This document shows, in pieces, positions 36,377 to 42,179 of a stretch of 64,000 nt of DNA. Location of the stretch: assembly GCA_014584575.1 (NCBI GenBank), contig JACTMP010000003.1:226643-290642 (forward strand). The letters run 5' to 3'. Both the position numbers and the translations under genes were made by a program. The first letter of the stretch is position 1. Every line of letters starts with the position of its first letter. Under the pieces are notes generated by a model, which was given only the letters and a program-made list of their open reading frames with translations, was not told where the DNA came from and searched no databases. This DNA comes from Chloroflexota bacterium. Its GTDB lineage: Bacteria > Chloroflexota > Anaerolineae > Promineifilales > Promineifilaceae.

Positions 36377-37115
36377 TTCTGTGGCAAACGGCGCGAAAAT
36401 TCTGGTGGTGGATGATGATCCGTTTAACCTGCGCATTGTGCAACATGCGCTGGTGCAGGCGGATTTTCGGGTTAGTACGGCGCAATCGGGGGAGGTGGCG
36501 CTGGCGCATCTGGTTGAAAAGGGATTGCCCCACCTGGCAATTGTGGATATTCACATGCCGCCGGGTATGAGCGGTTTTGAGTTCTGTTATAACCTGCACC
36601 AGTTTAGTGATGTGCCGGTGGTGATGCTCACGGCCGTGAACGAGGAAGAGACCGTTGTGCAAGGATTGGAAGAACACGCAGAAGATTACATTATCAAGCC
36701 GTTCAAGCCGGGTGAACTGGTGGCGCGGGTGAAGGGCGTCTTGCGGCGAATGGGTACCTTTGCCTATGATCTGGAGGCTGTGACCCGTGTGGATGAACGG
36801 CTGCACATTGATTTTCCCGGACGGCAGGCGTTGGTCTATGGCGAGCCGGTCACGTTAACGCCGACGGAGACAAAACTGCTTTTTATTCTGATGCGCGCTG
36901 CCGGGCACACGGTGAATACCGACTTTATTTTGCGCCGTCTCTGGCCGCATGAACCGGCTTTTGAAGACCGCCTGCACGTGCATTTGCACCGCCTGCGCCG
37001 CAAAATTGAAGACAAAGATAAAACACGTCCCCGTTATATCACCTCGGAACGTGGGCTGGGCTACGTCTTCCGCGCCTCTTTAGAGCCGGGAGTCGGTAAG
37101 ACTGCCGATAACTGA
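36369..37115 (+). CDS. OmpR-type response regulator (second of a tandem pair)
   Basis: The start at 36369 lies in an ATGAGTGA overlap with the previous gene; the longer frame is a shadow. The 248-residue product has the same domain order as its neighbour: ILVVDDDPFNLRIV, phosphoacceptor in HLAIVDIHMPPGMSG, MLTAVNEEETV, YIIKPFKPGEL, then an OmpR winged helix with LTPTETKLLFILMRAAGHTVNT and HVHLHRLRRKIE. The shared signature HQFSDVPVVMLTAV against HQFCDVPVIMLTAV shows a recent duplication. Heterodimer formation is possible. Confidence 0.94.
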   Translation: MSDSVANGAKILVVDDDPFNLRIVQHALVQADFRVSTAQSGEVALAHLVEKGLPHLAIVDIHMPPGMSGFEFCYNLHQFSDVPVVMLTAVNEEETVVQGLEEHAEDYIIKPFKPGELVARVKGVLRRMGTFAYDLEAVTRVDERLHIDFPGRQALVYGEPVTLTPTETKLLFILMRAAGHTVNTDFILRRLWPHEPAFEDRLHVHLHRLRRKIEDKDKTRPRYITSERGLGYVFRASLEPGVGKTADN

Positions 37116-37136
37116 TCACCGACTACCAAATCCCCC

Positions 37137-37787
37137 ATGCCCCCCATCACCCTCTCCCACATCCAGGCGGCGCTGGCGTTGACGCCGTTTGACAGCCAGG
37201 CAGCGCATTACCTGATGGCTCCCCTGACGCGCCCGGCCAGCCGTCCGGCGGATTTGCCCGGCGCGGCGCGGATCGGCAGTGTGCTGCTGTTGTTGTATTG
37301 CCATGGTGACGAAGTGCATCTGGCGCTGACGCGGCGGCGGGATGATTTAAATTCGCACGCGGGGCAGATTTCGTTTCCCGGTGGGCGGGTGGAGGCAGGA
37401 GAGACGCTGGCGGCGGCGGCGCTGCGGGAGACAGAGGAGGAAGTGGGGGTACGGCCGTCTACCATCACCATCCTCGGCAAATTGACCCCTATCTGGATTC
37501 CCCCTTCTGACTTTCAGGTACATCCGTTTGTGGGCTGGTTGCAGGGAGGGGTACGGCCGTTGTTCCATCTAGCCGAAAATGAAGTGGCCGAACTGCTGGA
37601 AACGCCACTCAGCCACCTGCTCCACCCGGACAGTCGCCGTGAAGGGATCATCGAGCGGCAGGGCTATCGTCTGACCGTGCCCTATTTTGATGTAGACGGG
37701 CACATGGTCTGGGGGGCGACGGCCATCATCCTCAGTGAGTTTTTGGAGCGACTGCGGGCGGTTCGGACGGTTAACGATAGTGAATGA
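37137..37787 (+). CDS. CoA pyrophosphatase-type Nudix hydrolase
   Basis: A 216-residue Nudix protein of the NudL/CoAse group. The segment SHAGQISFPGGRVEAGETL carries both the CoA-family signature and the start of the Nudix box, which continues AALRETEEEVGV (G-x5-E-x7-RE-x2-EE-x-G). Members split CoA and derivatives into phosphopantetheine and adenosine bisphosphate. Length agrees with the family (about 200). It follows the second response regulator by 21 bases and may be in the same transcript. Confidence 0.92.
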   Translation: MPPITLSHIQAALALTPFDSQAAHYLMAPLTRPASRPADLPGAARIGSVLLLLYCHGDEVHLALTRRRDDLNSHAGQISFPGGRVEAGETLAAAALRETEEEVGVRPSTITILGKLTPIWIPPSDFQVHPFVGWLQGGVRPLFHLAENEVAELLETPLSHLLHPDSRREGIIERQGYRLTVPYFDVDGHMVWGATAIILSEFLERLRAVRTVNDSE

Positions 37788-37835
37788 GTGATGCGAACTC
37801 GCTTGATCTTTTGGATCTGGGGGTATCACAAAAAA

Positions 37836-37891
37836 TAGGGGTGGGTCTTGTACTCGCCCAGTCGAGGGTGACCACAAGGGTCGCCCTCTAC
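37836..37891. repeat. GTAGGGGCGGGTCTTGTAC / GGGCGACCACAAGGGTCGCCC element, copy 1
   Basis: TAGGGGTGGGTCTTGTACTCGCCC is followed by GAGGGTGACCACAAGGGTCGCCCTCTA. It is two adjoining hairpins; ends are complementary as well. Fuller copies are at 45641 and 55761. Between it and 38040 there is a GCGAAGAACGCGAAGGAAGC run of short direct repeats just before the DUF3048 start. Confidence 0.75.
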
Positions 37892-38040
37892 ATCTGGCGT
37901 CAATCCCATGAAATCCTGAAGAACCAATCACCCGATCCCCTGCTTGACAAACCGGCAGCCCCTCGCCAGAATACCGCGTATTTTTTGATTACTACCCGCG
38001 AAGAACGCGAAGGAAGCGAAGGAAGCGAAGAGAAAAGCCT

Positions 38041-39270
38041 ATGAAAAAGCTGCTGTTGATCTTGATTGTATGTGTGTGGGTGTTAACCGGCTGTGGGGGG
38101 CAGGAGGAAACGCCGCCAACATTGATAGCGGCGCCGGCAACGGCCGTTGCCGAGAATACCGAACCCACCACCGAAGCCACGGTGACAACGGCCGTGCTGC
38201 CTGCCGCCACCAATACCCTGCCGCCGCCGCCCACGTTGGCGCCACCGCCGGCCACACCAACCCCCATCCAGACGCCTACTCCGGCTGCCCCGGAAAGCAT
38301 CCTGCTGCTGAAACCGGAGGATTTTGCCCCCGACCGCAACCCCTTAACCGGGGAAGTTTTGGCAGATCCGAGTGTGTTAGAGCGACGGCCGTTAGCCATC
38401 AAAATCTCCAACGCCCCCGCCTTTTATGTGCGCCCGCAATCCGGCCTGAATTCGGCCGATTGGGTCTTTGAACATACGGCCGAAGGAGCTGTCACCCGCT
38501 TCACCCTGCTCATGTACAGCCAGTCGCCGGAATCCGTTGGCCCCATCCGCAGCGCCCGCCTGATTGACCTGGAACTGCCCGCCATGTACGATGCCGCCCT
38601 GGTCTACTCCGGCACCAGTGCCGGCGTGGGCAACCGCATGTTGCAATCAGACATCGCCGACCATCTGGTGCGCAGCAACGAACCCGGTTACTACCGCACC
38701 GGCGACCAGAGCAAGCCATTTGAACATACGTTGTACGTTCGCCCAGAGCAAATTTGGGCGGGATTGGAAACGGGCGGCCGTAATCATCCTCCAGATTTTC
38801 AAACGCAGGTTGCTTTTGGCAGTGAAGCGCCCGCCAACGGCCGTCCCGCTACCTACGCCAGCGTCAATTACCGCTCCACCTTTGTGGAATGGACATATGA
38901 CCCGGCCACCAACCGCTATCTGCGCCGCGCCGACAATGAAGACATCATTGATGCCCTCGACGGCGAACAGGTGAGCGCCGCCAATGTGGTCATCATCGCC
39001 CCCTTCCATGTGGAAGACCCCACCATTTGTGAGCAAATTAACAACGGCGTCTGTGTCGCCCTGACGGTGCAAATTCAGATATGGGGTAGTGGGCAGGGGG
39101 TGGTGCTGCGTGATGGGCAGGTGTATGATGTGACGTGGCACCGGGACGGCCGTAACGACATGCTCACCTTCACCGACGCCAACGGCGACCCCTTCCCCCT
39201 GCAAATTGGCAACACCTGGGTGCAGCTCGTCCCCACCTGGCTGCGCGATCCGGTGGAAATTACGGAATAG
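38041..39270 (+). CDS. DUF3048 (YerB-like) lipoprotein
   Basis: A 409-residue lipoprotein: KKLLLILIVCVWVLTGCGG has a clear lipobox with the cysteine at residue 19. A Pro/Thr/Ala linker (about 25-85) spans the wall, followed by the DUF3048 domain (LAIKISNAPAFYVRPQSGLNSADWVFEHTAEG, then VGPIRSARLIDLELPAMYDAALVYSGTS). The second half (VVLRDGQVYDVTWHRDGRNDMLTF) matches the DUF3048 C-terminal part. The family's function is not established; it is widespread in Gram-positive and Chloroflexota envelopes. It ends with TAG, then a hairpin. Confidence 0.9.
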   Translation: MKKLLLILIVCVWVLTGCGGQEETPPTLIAAPATAVAENTEPTTEATVTTAVLPAATNTLPPPPTLAPPPATPTPIQTPTPAAPESILLLKPEDFAPDRNPLTGEVLADPSVLERRPLAIKISNAPAFYVRPQSGLNSADWVFEHTAEGAVTRFTLLMYSQSPESVGPIRSARLIDLELPAMYDAALVYSGTSAGVGNRMLQSDIADHLVRSNEPGYYRTGDQSKPFEHTLYVRPEQIWAGLETGGRNHPPDFQTQVAFGSEAPANGRPATYASVNYRSTFVEWTYDPATNRYLRRADNEDIIDALDGEQVSAANVVIIAPFHVEDPTICEQINNGVCVALTVQIQIWGSGQGVVLRDGQVYDVTWHRDGRNDMLTFTDANGDPFPLQIGNTWVQLVPTWLRDPVEITE

Positions 39271-39275
39271 ATGCA

Positions 39276-39315
39276 GGAGATGAGTGAGCATACGGCCGTA
39301 AGCTCACTCATCTCC
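39276..39315 (+). terminator. Hairpin after the DUF3048 gene
   Basis: GGAGATGAGTGAGC is the exact inverse of GCTCACTCATCTCC around a 12-base loop containing ACGGCCGT. No long T run follows, but the 14-base stem should separate the lipoprotein gene from the tRNA-like locus. Confidence 0.65.
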
Positions 39316-39356
39316 CCAATGTTTATCTAATTCTTATGGCATTGATTGGTTTGATT

Positions 39357-39365
39357 TGTTATAGT
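39357..39365 (+). promoter_or_regulatory. Extended -10 promoter of the tRNA-like gene
   Basis: TGTTATAGT contains an extended -10 (TG, one base, TATAGT). The -35 region is weak (TGGCAT at 17 bases). The expected start near 39372 is eight bases before the 5' end of the tRNA-like fold, as is usual for tRNA genes. Confidence 0.55.
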
Positions 39366-39379
39366 GCGGCCACTTCTCA

Positions 39380-39450
39380 GCGCCATGTCTCGTTGGAACG
39401 AGGAGCGGTCTCTAAAATCGCCTTTTCGAGTTCGATTCTCGCATGGCGCA
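39380..39450 (+). tRNA. tRNA-like gene, anticodon CUA (amber), apparent 8/4 acceptor/T-arm layout
   Basis: A cloverleaf can be drawn by hand. Acceptor stem GCGCCATG (39380-39387) pairs fully with CATGGCGC (39442-39449), 8 bp, then A as discriminator. D arm: CTCG/CGAG with loop TTGGAA (39389-39402). Anticodon arm: GCGGT/ATCGC (one G-U) with the 7-base loop CTCTAAA, giving anticodon CTA flanked by T33 and A37 (39405-39421). Variable region: 5 bases. T arm: CGAG/CTCG with canonical loop TTCGATT (39427-39441). The 8+4 bp branch keeps the standard total of 12. D loop is short and the acceptor-D linker is one base. CCA is not encoded next to the discriminator (ACTAACCA follows). Identity of the charged amino acid is not deducible. 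Unusual tRNAs with 8/4 branches, some acting as suppressors, are known in bacteria. Confidence 0.65.
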
Positions 39451-39508
39451 CTAACCAGGAGTAGAAAAGATGTTGTAGCTTTATCAGCATTTGCCTAGAG
39501 CACCCCCG

Positions 39509-39572
39509 GTCATATCTCCCCAAACGCCGTCGTTTTATTGATTGTTACTTACTTGTGCATAGGAGATATGAC
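39509..39572 (+). promoter_or_regulatory. Hairpin that hides the ribosome site of the 39575 gene
   Basis: GTCATATCTCC (39509-39519) is the exact inverse of GGAGATATGAC (39562-39572), which contains the Shine-Dalgarno GGAG of the next gene. The 11-bp stem with a 42-base loop would block initiation unless opened. It lies between the tRNA-like fold and the ORF in what is probably one transcript. Confidence 0.7.
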
Positions 39573-39574
39573 AA

Positions 39575-40045
39575 ATGAACACACTTCCCCGGGCTGTTGT
39601 CGCCCAAATTTTGATTGATCCCCAAACGTACACTTCCCTGCGCCACCATTGGGCAGGTTTAATGAATTCCGAGCGTCGGCATGAGTTAACGGCCGTCCAT
39701 CATCTGCTCTATCTGGCACTGTGCGGCAAAGATTGGCGAAAAGGGTTTACTCTGGCAACCAATCAACGCAAGCTGGCGAATGGCGCTTATGAAGGATGGG
39801 AGATGTTTCGGGCATTGGCCCGCCTGCACTCCCCCTTTCACGAAGCGTTCGTGCTGGCTCCGTTTGTGGGCGTCGTTACCAGTGAAATGCTGCAAAACCT
39901 GCGAATGATCTTACCCAAAGCAGGCGCTCACCAGTATAAGGCAGCAGATTTTGCAGACGGAGCCTACCCTTTCGCTGCCTACCTGCCAGAGCAGGTGTTG
40001 GCTATAGAGGCAAAGGAGGCGATACATGACGAAAGGTTAGCTTGA
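39575..40045 (+). CDS. Uncharacterised protein, first gene after the tRNA-like element (156 aa)
   Basis: A 156-residue, mostly helical, His/Trp-containing protein (LRHHWAGLMNSERRHELTAVHHLLYLALCGKDWRKGF-type composition, with LARLHSPFHEAFVLAPFVGVV in the middle). I do not recognise the family. Its start is preceded by AGGAGATATGACAA, held in an inverted repeat. Its 3' end overlaps the apparent start of the PTH2-like gene by 20 bases in another frame. The arrangement tRNA-like RNA, this gene, PTH2-like gene suggests a role in tRNA or peptidyl-tRNA metabolism, by inference. Confidence 0.7.
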   Translation: MNTLPRAVVAQILIDPQTYTSLRHHWAGLMNSERRHELTAVHHLLYLALCGKDWRKGFTLATNQRKLANGAYEGWEMFRALARLHSPFHEAFVLAPFVGVVTSEMLQNLRMILPKAGAHQYKAADFADGAYPFAAYLPEQVLAIEAKEAIHDERLA

Positions 40046-40424
40046 TGTCCCGTTTGTCTATGTTCTGGTGCGTACCGACATCCCGCTGGCTGATCAATTG
40101 GTGCAGGTGGGGCATGTATGTCTCGAAGCCGGGAAGCAGTTCGCTCAGCCACAACAACCCTGCCATCTGGCATTGATCGGCGTACCGTCCGCAAGAGTGC
40201 TGCTTGATGCTGTGGCTCTGGCCGAAGCCGCCGGAATTCGTTGTGTTGTTTTTTATGAACCTGATGAGGGAATGGGGTACGCGGCCGTCTGCACGGAACC
40301 CATCACCGGGGAAAAACGCCGCCTTTTCAAGCGATTCCCGCTGTGGACGCCACCCGAATCATGTAATAAACCCTCCTTAAGAGGACCTCCTATGCCTGAG
40401 AAATTGAACAGAATGCACCATTAA
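40026..40424 (+). CDS. PTH2-fold (peptidyl-tRNA hydrolase 2-like) protein with in-frame UAG at codon 5
   Basis: The frame with recognisable protein (VYVLVRTDIPLADQLVQVGHVCLEAG, then VVFYEPDEGMGYAAVCTEPI) is PTH2-like: family pattern V-R-x-D-L/I, then Q-x-x-H. Going upstream, this frame reads Met-Thr-Lys-Gly-UAG-Leu-Asp-Val-Pro-Phe from an ATG at 40026 that has a perfect AAAGGAGG six bases before it. The UAG is at 40038-40040. No start after the UAG keeps the first beta strand (the first GTG is at 40068). Read-through by the CUA tRNA-like gene upstream would give a 132-residue protein. Alternatives: a missing C in TCCCG (40048-40052) would let ATG at 40045, overlapping the upstream stop as TGATG, read Met-Ser-Pro-Phe-Val-Tyr; or the gene is dead. 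The PTH2 catalytic lysine region looks altered. Confidence 0.65.
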
Positions 40425-40450
40425 ACGAATTTTCTGGCTTTCACCATTCA

Positions 40451-40542
40451 CCTGTCATTCCGAGCGGAGTCTGCGGAGCGAGGAATCCCTCACCTGTATA
40501 AGTGAGGGAGATTCCTCCTCGAAGACTCGTCGGAATGACAGG
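40451..40542. repeat. TGTCATTCCGAGCG...CGGAATGACA inverted-repeat element
   Basis: CCTGTCATTCCGA and TCGGAATGACAGG are exact outer arms. Inside, GAGGAATCCCTCAC faces GTGAGGGAGATTCCTC. The element fills the gap between the PTH2-like gene and the convergent asd gene and could stop transcription from both sides. Elements with the same core occur between genes in several phyla. Confidence 0.85.
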
Positions 40543-40581
40543 CTAAAGCCCGAATCGTCTTGGAAACATTTTGCTTCACTT

Positions 40582-41637
40582 TCAGGCCTTAATAAAACCA
40601 TGATTGACTAACAACTCGGCATTAAGAATAGAGCCGCTGGCTGCGCCGCGTAGGGTGTTATGGGCTAAGGCCAGGAAGCGAATATCGTTGACGGGGCAAG
40701 TCCGCACTTTGCCAATTGTCCAGGCTAAACCGTTGCCAGAATCACGGTCAAGGCGGGGTTGCGGGCGGTCCTCTTCCGGGCGGTAGATCAGAACGGGATC
40801 GGGCATACTGGGCAGGTCGCGGCACATGGCCGGGGGCTGCCAATTTTGGAACAGGGCGATGGCTTCCGCCGGGGAAATGGACTGTTTTAGTTTGACGGAA
40901 ACACTGCCCAAGTGCCCATCGAAGACAGGTACACGATTGGTCTGTGCGGAAACCACAAAATCGGCCATCTGAATTTCACCATCGGCCAATGTGCCACACA
41001 GCTTGCGCGGTTCGCTCTCCACTTTGGCATCTTCCCCGCCGATGTAGGGGATGACGTTGTCCAGAATGTCCATGGAGGCAACGCCCGGATAACCCGCGCC
41101 GGAGATGGCCTGCATGGTGACGATCACGGCCGTGTCCAACCCCACCGCCTGGTGCAAAATCTGCATCGGCAAGACAACGCTGGTGGTGGAGCAGTTGGCA
41201 TTGGCCACAATGTACCCCTCCCAACCATACTTCTCCCGCTGGTGGGGGATGATGTCGATGTGATCCGGGTTCACCTCCGGGATGAGCAAGGGCACATACG
41301 GGTCCATACGGTACGGGGAAGCATTGGTCAAGACGATGTGCCCGGCTTTGGCAAAGGCCGGTTCCATCTCTTTGGCTTCTGGCGTGGGCAGGCCAGAAAA
41401 GAGCAGTTGGGCGGGCAGACCCGGCGCGGTTGGTTGCACGATGAGGTTAGCCACATTTTGCGGCGGGTCGCCCAGCAGCTTCCAGTTCACGCCCTCGCCA
41501 TACGGCCGTCCCACCGTCCGTTCTGACCCGGTGACCACCACCACTTCAAACCAGGGATGGTTTGCCAGTTGTTCCACAAACCGCTGCCCGACCGTGCCGG
41601 TGGCGGCCAGGATGCCCACAGGGATTTTTTTGTTCAT
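40582..41637 (-). CDS. asd: Aspartate-semialdehyde dehydrogenase
   Basis: A 351-residue enzyme that reduces aspartyl phosphate to the semialdehyde for lysine, threonine, methionine and diaminopimelate synthesis. The start at 41637 (MNKKIPVGILAATGTVGQRF) follows GGAGG; the longer frame starts in a repeat. GILAATGTVGQRF is the NADP-binding loop. The catalytic cysteine is in VANANCSTTSVVLPM near residue 145, with the archaeal/yeast-type sequence around it, and a histidine in PVFDGHLGSVSVKL near 248. It supplies substrate for a pathway that includes threonine synthase (13137). Confidence 0.95.
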   Translation of the reverse strand: MNKKIPVGILAATGTVGQRFVEQLANHPWFEVVVVTGSERTVGRPYGEGVNWKLLGDPPQNVANLIVQPTAPGLPAQLLFSGLPTPEAKEMEPAFAKAGHIVLTNASPYRMDPYVPLLIPEVNPDHIDIIPHQREKYGWEGYIVANANCSTTSVVLPMQILHQAVGLDTAVIVTMQAISGAGYPGVASMDILDNVIPYIGGEDAKVESEPRKLCGTLADGEIQMADFVVSAQTNRVPVFDGHLGSVSVKLKQSISPAEAIALFQNWQPPAMCRDLPSMPDPVLIYRPEEDRPQPRLDRDSGNGLAWTIGKVRTCPVNDIRFLALAHNTLRGAASGSILNAELLVNHGFIKA

Positions 41638-41655
41638 ACGATTTACCTCCAAAAA

Positions 41656-41711
41656 GTAATTGGGCAATTGGGTAACTGGGTAATTACACAATTACCCAGT
41701 TACCCCGTTAC
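41656..41711. repeat. Palindromic repeat, GTAATTGGGTAAC family, copy 2
   Basis: GTAATTGGGCAATTGGGTAAC faces AATTACCCAGTTACCCCGTTAC around ACAC. It is related to 14303-14359 but not identical; unit order differs, as expected if the element grows by small duplications. It lies just upstream of asd. Confidence 0.75.
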
Positions 41712-41778
41712 AAATAAAAACAGCCGCCGCCCACGATTGGGGCGACGGCCGTCGCGTTTCCACCCAAATTCAGTCATT

Positions 41779-41832
41779 GTTTGTAGTAGGCGATTTATCG
41801 CCCTTCACCGCGCCAAAGTGCGTACTACAAAC
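41779..41832. repeat. GTTTGTAGTAGGCG inverted-repeat element, copy 2
   Basis: Left arm GTTTGTAGTAGGCGATTTAT is complete; the right arm is partly diverged (GTGCGTACTACAAAC). Same family as 34178 and 60244. Confidence 0.82.
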
Positions 41833-41886
41833 AGACCCTCATTCACGGCCGTTAACGGAGCCACCCGTCCCTTCTTACCTGGGTAC

Positions 41887-41952
41887 GGGCGAGGCAGTTG
41901 GGGATAAATGTTAGCCGATAAGGCCAAATATGTTCCTAACTGCCTCGCCCTT
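41887..41952. repeat. GGGCGAGGCAGTTGGG inverted-repeat element, copy 2
   Basis: GGGCGAGGCAGTTGGG faces CCTAACTGCCTCGCCC, with a loop unlike that of the other copies. Only the arms are kept, which points to selection or exchange on the arms. Confidence 0.82.
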
Positions 41953-42086
41953 CCATGTTCAGAAGGTCACTCACAGGGGGTTTTGGCTGTCCACTTCGTT
42001 CCGGCGACTTCCAGCCTATTGGTCTACCGGTCTCTGCTACGGGCTGAACAACTACTTGTCCTGGTCATCGTTTTTTAAGACATGGG

Positions 42087-42129
42087 CCTGACAGGTTGGC
42101 AACCAAAGGTTGCTTGAAACCTGTCAGGT
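42087..42129. repeat. CCTGACAGGTT...AACCTGTCAGG inverted repeat, copy 1
   Basis: Eleven-base arms around a 20-base loop that itself holds the small hairpin GGCAACC AAAGGTTGC. A shorter element of the same family stands at 61053-61086. Confidence 0.75.
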
Positions 42130-42179
42130 CTGCAATGTCTATCAGATTGGGCGGAATTATATGGCGCGGGGGCAATGTG

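Larger units (their letters stand above)
41638..42179. other. 540-base gap made largely of palindromic repeats
   Basis: No gene is seen. Four element types lie in a row: the GTAATTGGGTAAC family (41656-41711), the GTTTGTAGTAGGCG family (41779-41832), the GGGCGAGGCAGTTGGG family (41887-41952) and an AACCTGTCAGG element (42087-42129). They stand between the divergent-end asd start and the 3' end of the EAD-KAP gene. Confidence 0.8.

Noticed and set aside
37784..38044. 86-codon ORF after the CoA Nudix gene
   Set aside because: It runs through a two-hairpin repeat and the GCGAAGAACGCGAAGG direct repeats; composition is that of non-coding DNA.
39380..39450. tRNA-Sec or canonical tRNA-Pyl
   Set aside because: The anticodon is CUA and not UCA, and the long variable arm of tRNA-Sec is missing. 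tRNA-Pyl shares the loop CTCTAAA and the one-base acceptor-D linker, but here the T loop is canonical, the D loop has GG, and no pylS or pylBCD gene is in the window.
40043..40070. RF2-like +1 frameshift joining the 39575 gene to the PTH2-like frame
   Set aside because: GCT-TGA could shift to GCT-T-GAT, but the only strong SD-like sequence is over 20 bases upstream, too far for RF2-type stimulation, and it serves the ATG at 40026 well.
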